This document shows positions 24,001 to 30,000 of a stretch of DNA of 32,019 nucleotides, piece after piece. The DNA is from a virus. The first letter of the stretch is position 1; the number at the start of each line of letters is the position of its first letter. The stretch lies in the IMG/VR virus record IMGVR_UViG_3300020470_000113, positions 1 to 32,019 of that record. One strand, written 5' to 3'. The position numbers and the translations under genes were made by a program. The notes below the pieces were generated by a model, which searched no databases, was not told the origin of the DNA, and saw only the letters and a list, made by a program, of their open reading frames with translations.

Positions 24001-27000
24001 AGAAGATGAAGGATACTGAGTCTTCATGTCATCGAATGCCATTCCGATGATTAATGCTCTATTCTTCTGAATTAACCTGTATGCGTCCTTAAAGCGACTC
24101 CATGGGTTAGTAATAACGTCAGATGGGAAATAGTAGTCTTCAAACTGTATTGCAATACTTGCTTCAGCAAAATCAATGATTTCTTGCTTATTATTGGAAA
24201 TATTGCGTTTTCCATCTAAGAATCTGTTTGCAGCGATTCCATGATAAGCAGAAACTGGATTTCCGTAAATAACCTTCTTATTTCGGATAATTTCGCCTTC
24301 TGCAAGAGTACCACCAGTAAGTTGAGAATATGTAATCTCAGTAGTCCTTACTTCTTCAAAATCAAGGAAATCAGCATTAATTCTGTTTGCAGAATCGTAA
24401 AGCTTAGTAGGAGTAATAGATGATTGTGAAATGTCGTCTAAGATGACATTAGGGTTAGTTAGACTAACTAAACGCTCAAATAGTAATCCGAAGAAGGTAG
24501 ATCCTCTGTTAATGATCAATTCATCAACAGGGTCACCAGTTACAGGATCTGTGTAAGGTGCGATGTATGTAATCTGGCCTGCAATCTTAGATGAGGCAGA
24601 ATAAATGTATTCGTTGAGTTTAAGGTCAAAGATACCAGTTTCAAACCTAGGAGTACCTGAAGTCTTACTTACAACGACTCTATCAGTAACAACACCTTGA
24701 GGGTCGATATTAGTCTCTTCAATGTAAGCAGTGTCACCATCGAGGTTAGTAATTGCTTCTCCAAACTCAAAGATAGTATCTGAGTTGATTAGAGTAACAG
24801 ATTCTACTAATGCAGCGAATATCTCACCTCTTACAATTTGCTCGTTAAGATCAAATGTACCACCAGTTACATTGATAACATCTAAGTGGTTAGTACCTGA
24901 ATCAATAACGGTAGCAACAGTATCAGTAGTCTCACCCTGTATTTGCATACCTAGGGTTGGGAAGATACCATAGTTTGCAGTACCACCAGATTGGTAAAGT
25001 GCAATTCTGTAGATAGGTGTAGGAGTAACTCCTAAGATTCTATAGTTAACTTTAGAAGGTGGTTTAGGTGGCTCAGCAAATACTAAATTACCACCAACGA
25101 TTGTGAATGATTCACCAGGAGACTGGATAACACCGTTAAGAGTTATCATCAACTGATCTTGTTTAACAATTACCTGCTCACCCTCAACAGTAATTGGGAA
25201 TTGCTTATCAATACCGTTAAACTGATCTGAGATATCATCAAGTTTCTTAACGATAGAAGTTAAGATTTCCTCAGAAGAAGTTAGACGTTTCTTACGGAAA
25301 AGAACCTCAGTATTGTTGTAATCAGTATAGATTGGTTGAGCAGCACCGAATGATGTAATCTGGTTTACATTACTATAGTTTTGTATGTTAACCTTCTTAG
25401 TAAACTCAGTACCAATTCTACGTCCAGATACGTCCTTACCACCAGTAAGTTGTAACTGACCAAACATATTGAAACCAGCAGGGTGGTTATTTTCTAAGAC
25501 CTGAGTCTTCCACTCTGTGATAGGAATTTGTGATTGTACAACATATGAGAAGTTTTGATAGAAGAAACTATCTTGAATCTTCTGGACAATCTCAGATGGT
25601 TTACCAACGTCATCAATAAATCGGCCTGGTGTCTTCGTTAGGGAGCCGATATTTAACACACCACGTGCTATCGAGAAGTTATCGATAATACCAGATGCCT
25701 TAGATATTTCACCTTGGACTCTCTCACCTTTTGCCCAATCACCAGTATAATCTACAACCTTAAGAATCTTAGGACCAATCTGCCAACCAGTGTTAGTAGA
25801 AACCTTACCAATAGCAGTCTGTGTCTCTATTGAAGATCCTTGATATACTGTCTCTCCTTCTAAGAAACGAGATGTTTCAACAACAGCAGTTGCTTTACCA
25901 CCGAATACCTCAGTTAGAAGTGTCTGTCTACCAGATCCTTGAGTCAAGAATGTAACGAAAGATCCAGCTTGTGCTGCCTGTAAAGTAAGACCAAATCTTA
26001 ATTGGTCAGGCTCCATACCTGCTGCCTCACCAGCAATAGCATAATAGGTCTGTCCTTCAACCAAGCTAGTTAAACCTGCGGTACTTGGTTTTGGTAATTC
26101 ACCAGTTGTTGATCCAATATCATCAGCACGGAATTGGACTTCAGCACCAGTGGTAATACCATGTGGGAAGTTAAACTGTAGATAGTTAAGGTCTAAGTTA
26201 ACAACATAGTTGAATTCTGATTTCAGAGTAACAGTTGGTTCGGATGAGTAACCTGAACCTGGATTCTTAATTGTAATCTCAGACAATCTGTTATTCTTAA
26301 CGATTGCTATCGCTTCAGCACCTGATCCACCACCACCTTCGATTACAACAGCAGGAGTAGAAGTATATCCAGAACCTGGGTCAGTTATCTTAATCTGACT
26401 TAGTATTGATGTATTAAAGAGTTGTAAGTTAACAGGGAATGTAATCTCTGGTTTTAAGGTATAGTCATGTGAATAACCGAAACCAAATTCATTATTCTTC
26501 AGTCTCTTAATCTTACCAATATTAGTACCTGTTAAGAAGACAGATGCACCAGATCCTTCAGAAGGAATAACGACATTAACACTACCACCAGATCCAGCAA
26601 GAGTCTGTCCTAGGATACCAGGTATAGCGTCTATATCGATAGATGCAGTTGTATAACCTTTACCTGGGTCAGTTACAGCAACACCTGTAATAGTACCTGA
26701 TCCAATCTCATCATCAACTTCTACAGTAACGGTTGCCTTAGCACCTTCACCATCTCCCAATATAGGGACATCATAGTAGACACCTGGAGCATACTCAGTA
26801 CCTCCATCAACAACTACAACCTTCTCAATCTGTCTGAAGGATGCAATGTCACTAATGATAGGTAATTTCTGATAGAATCCACCTGGAGAAACCAGTTGAA
26901 TTGTATTAATAGGACCAACTGCTCTTAGAGAGGTAGTTGAATAATATGAGTATGGTTGATCAAATTCGTCATTTCCAACCTCAGCATTCATCCTTTCTGG

Positions 27001-30000
27001 TTCTTTCAGAAGTGGGAATTTGAATGTTGTATCTGTTGGTACTTCTGATATCTTAAATGTACCATCAAAGGGTGTTGTGATGACATCGATAAAGCTGTTG
27101 CTGCCTACTGGTGAATTCGCCCCTGTCCTTGATGGATCGAAGTAGTAGGAAATATTCGTCACATCCCCTAATACAGAGAATTTAACGAATGGAGCTGGAG
27201 TTGTTGGAATACCTGGAGTACCAGATCTCTCAATATTGTTGAATGAGTATTCTAGTTTATACTGGTTATCCTGAGAGAAGGATAGGTAATATCCAAAGTT
27301 AGAAGTATCAGATAGATCAAATACGTACTGATGATTTCTAGTAAACTCTAAAGTTGGGTGTTTTGCATAGATGTTAACACCAGCAATAGCATTATTAGTA
27401 AATGCAGGATCTGAGTCAGCAGTTGCTCTGATAGCAAATGTAAACTCTCTTGATCCCATAATCTGATCAATAAAGAAGGATCCATTAAACTGGGCCGTAG
27501 TAAATCCCTCGGTGAAGATTATATTACCAGCATCGAAATTGTGAGCACTATTTGATGTTGCATAGACATATTCTGTTCTGACAGAAGATGATCTAATAAT
27601 ATCTTTCTCTAAACGAGCAGTAACACGAATTTTCTTAACTGATGCAAATCCAGATATCTCAGTACTCTTCTCATCCTCAGCAAGAGTTATATTACTAGAG
27701 TTGATAGAAACAACGTCTCCTGGAATGTATACAGATCCTGGTTGTACCTCCATGATCTGAACCATATAGTTGTTGCCATTATCATAAGGCATCAATCTAG
27801 TGTAAACACTGATTGCTTCTTCAGTAGAAATATGAGTCCAAGTTACACCACCATCACTGGCATCACCAGTATCATGAGTAGGTGCTGTAGTGCCACTGAC
27901 ACCGCCTCCACCGACTGCAACTTCATAGACGTTTAACTTATACCAAACTCTCTGTCCAACGACGTAGAGACGATCTGGTAACCACTCAGGCATATCTAAT
28001 CCAGTCCACTGAGGTCTAGGATATGGATGCTGAGTTAGGTCAATAGTAAACTTACCAGCATCATCTAGGAATGCCCAGTTTATAACACCGTCACTCTGGA
28101 CACCAGCAGTGTGTACTGGTGCAATAGTACCTGAAGTACCAGCACCTTGTGCTTGATAAATTCTCTTACCATTATAAACTGTATCTCCTTGGACATATGC
28201 AGTATTTGCTTGCCATGGATTCTCTTCTTCAATAGTATCGAAGTAAGTACCTTCAATCTGGTTAACATCTCCAGCAACAGTCCTATAACGATCTGTATTA
28301 TTAAACTCACCATATATCTTACCAACTTGATACTTATTACCGTATCCAGGGTTTAATAAGGTGCCTTCTGGGACGTTTACAATGGTGCCGTATGCTTGAG
28401 TAACACCAGCATCATTAAACTGTTGTAAGATTGTACCCTTAGTTAACTTAAGATCTTGACTAAAGGTAAATTCCATTACGTTGTCTATCTTCTGATAGAG
28501 AGCATCACGCATATAGAACTTACTAATAACATCAGCACTTATTTCAAGTCTCTTACCTAATGGTGAAGGTATAGTAGATGTCTTAGTTGCATACTCAGCT
28601 TTATTAGTTGTAAATGTATAAGTGCTTGGGTTTAATGTAGCAATGACCTGGGACATATCCAGAATCTGTAAACCACCTGCACCAGGAACCCATGCAGATA
28701 GAGCAGAGAGACCTAAATCAACCCATGTAGTTGAAAGCTCAATATCTGTAAATGCTATGTCTGTATATTTGGTAACTCCAGATAGAGTAAATGTGCCTCT
28801 CTTAGAATGGAGTCTATCAAACTTAACTAAGACGGAATCTGAATTACTTGTAGTAACAGGAATCTCTTCACCAGGTGTAGAGTATGCAGTATTGTAAGGA
28901 GCAATGTTGTCTACTACAAGATCATCAATATTACCAACGAAACAGTTAGCAGCATTACCACCAGTATGCTTACCTGCAACTGCTACCTCATTAACACTGA
29001 TATCAGAGGTGCTTTGGAAGTTAACAACTAGGTTACCATTAATGAATAACTCATACTGATAAAGACCTAATGATTCTTCTCTCTTCTGGAAGGTTACGTG
29101 TACCCATTGTGCACTAGCAAATGCAGTCCAGTTAACAGCAGTAGCAGATGTTGCTGCTTGTACTGAGTTAACATAAATTACTGCTTTCTCATAGTTTGCA
29201 CTATTCTGATCACCATCTAACTCAACCTGTATGCTATCACCTGCAACAGGAATAACATCAAATAGAATTGGTTTATGGTTTGTAGCATGAGCAGTAGTAT
29301 TCATGCTCATCCATGTTCTGAAACTCCACTCCTTATCGGTCATTCCGTAAGAAGCAAGTATAACAGGAGAAGGACCACTCAACTTAAGTGATCCAGTACC
29401 AAACTTGTAAACTACATCATCGTAAGTAGAATCAGGAATCGATGTAAATGTCATCGTTGCTAGATTCTGCTTAGTAAAGTCGTAATCTAGATCAGTATCA
29501 TCATTAAATCTATATGCTGCAATTTGGTCAGACTGTTGTCTATCAAGTACTAAGATTGGGTCACCAGAGTTATCTACTGTATGAGTCTTAGCTTTGAAAC
29601 CAATATTTGCAGTATCATCAATCTTAGTCTCTTTAATTATTGTTCCATCATACTTCATATAATGGATAACTGAGTATCTCTGATTTTGCTCTTCAACTAC
29701 ATCAGTTACAAGTGAATAGTTACCAAATACATCTACGTTAATACCAGCATGTCTAATTGAATCAATGTCTCCACTGATAGTAACTGTCTTCTGCCATTCC
29801 CACTGACTGTTGGCAGTTGCAATTGGGAATTTGCTGATTTGTACTTTATCATACTTGGAACTAACGCTGTTATATACATCCCAAACTAAGACGCAATCAC
29901 CATAATCATCAACAGCGAATTTAGGATTTCTTACATATCCACCTAAAGTTGGGATCTGTCTGATATATTCAATTTCAAGGTTTGCACCGTCAAACCAGAA

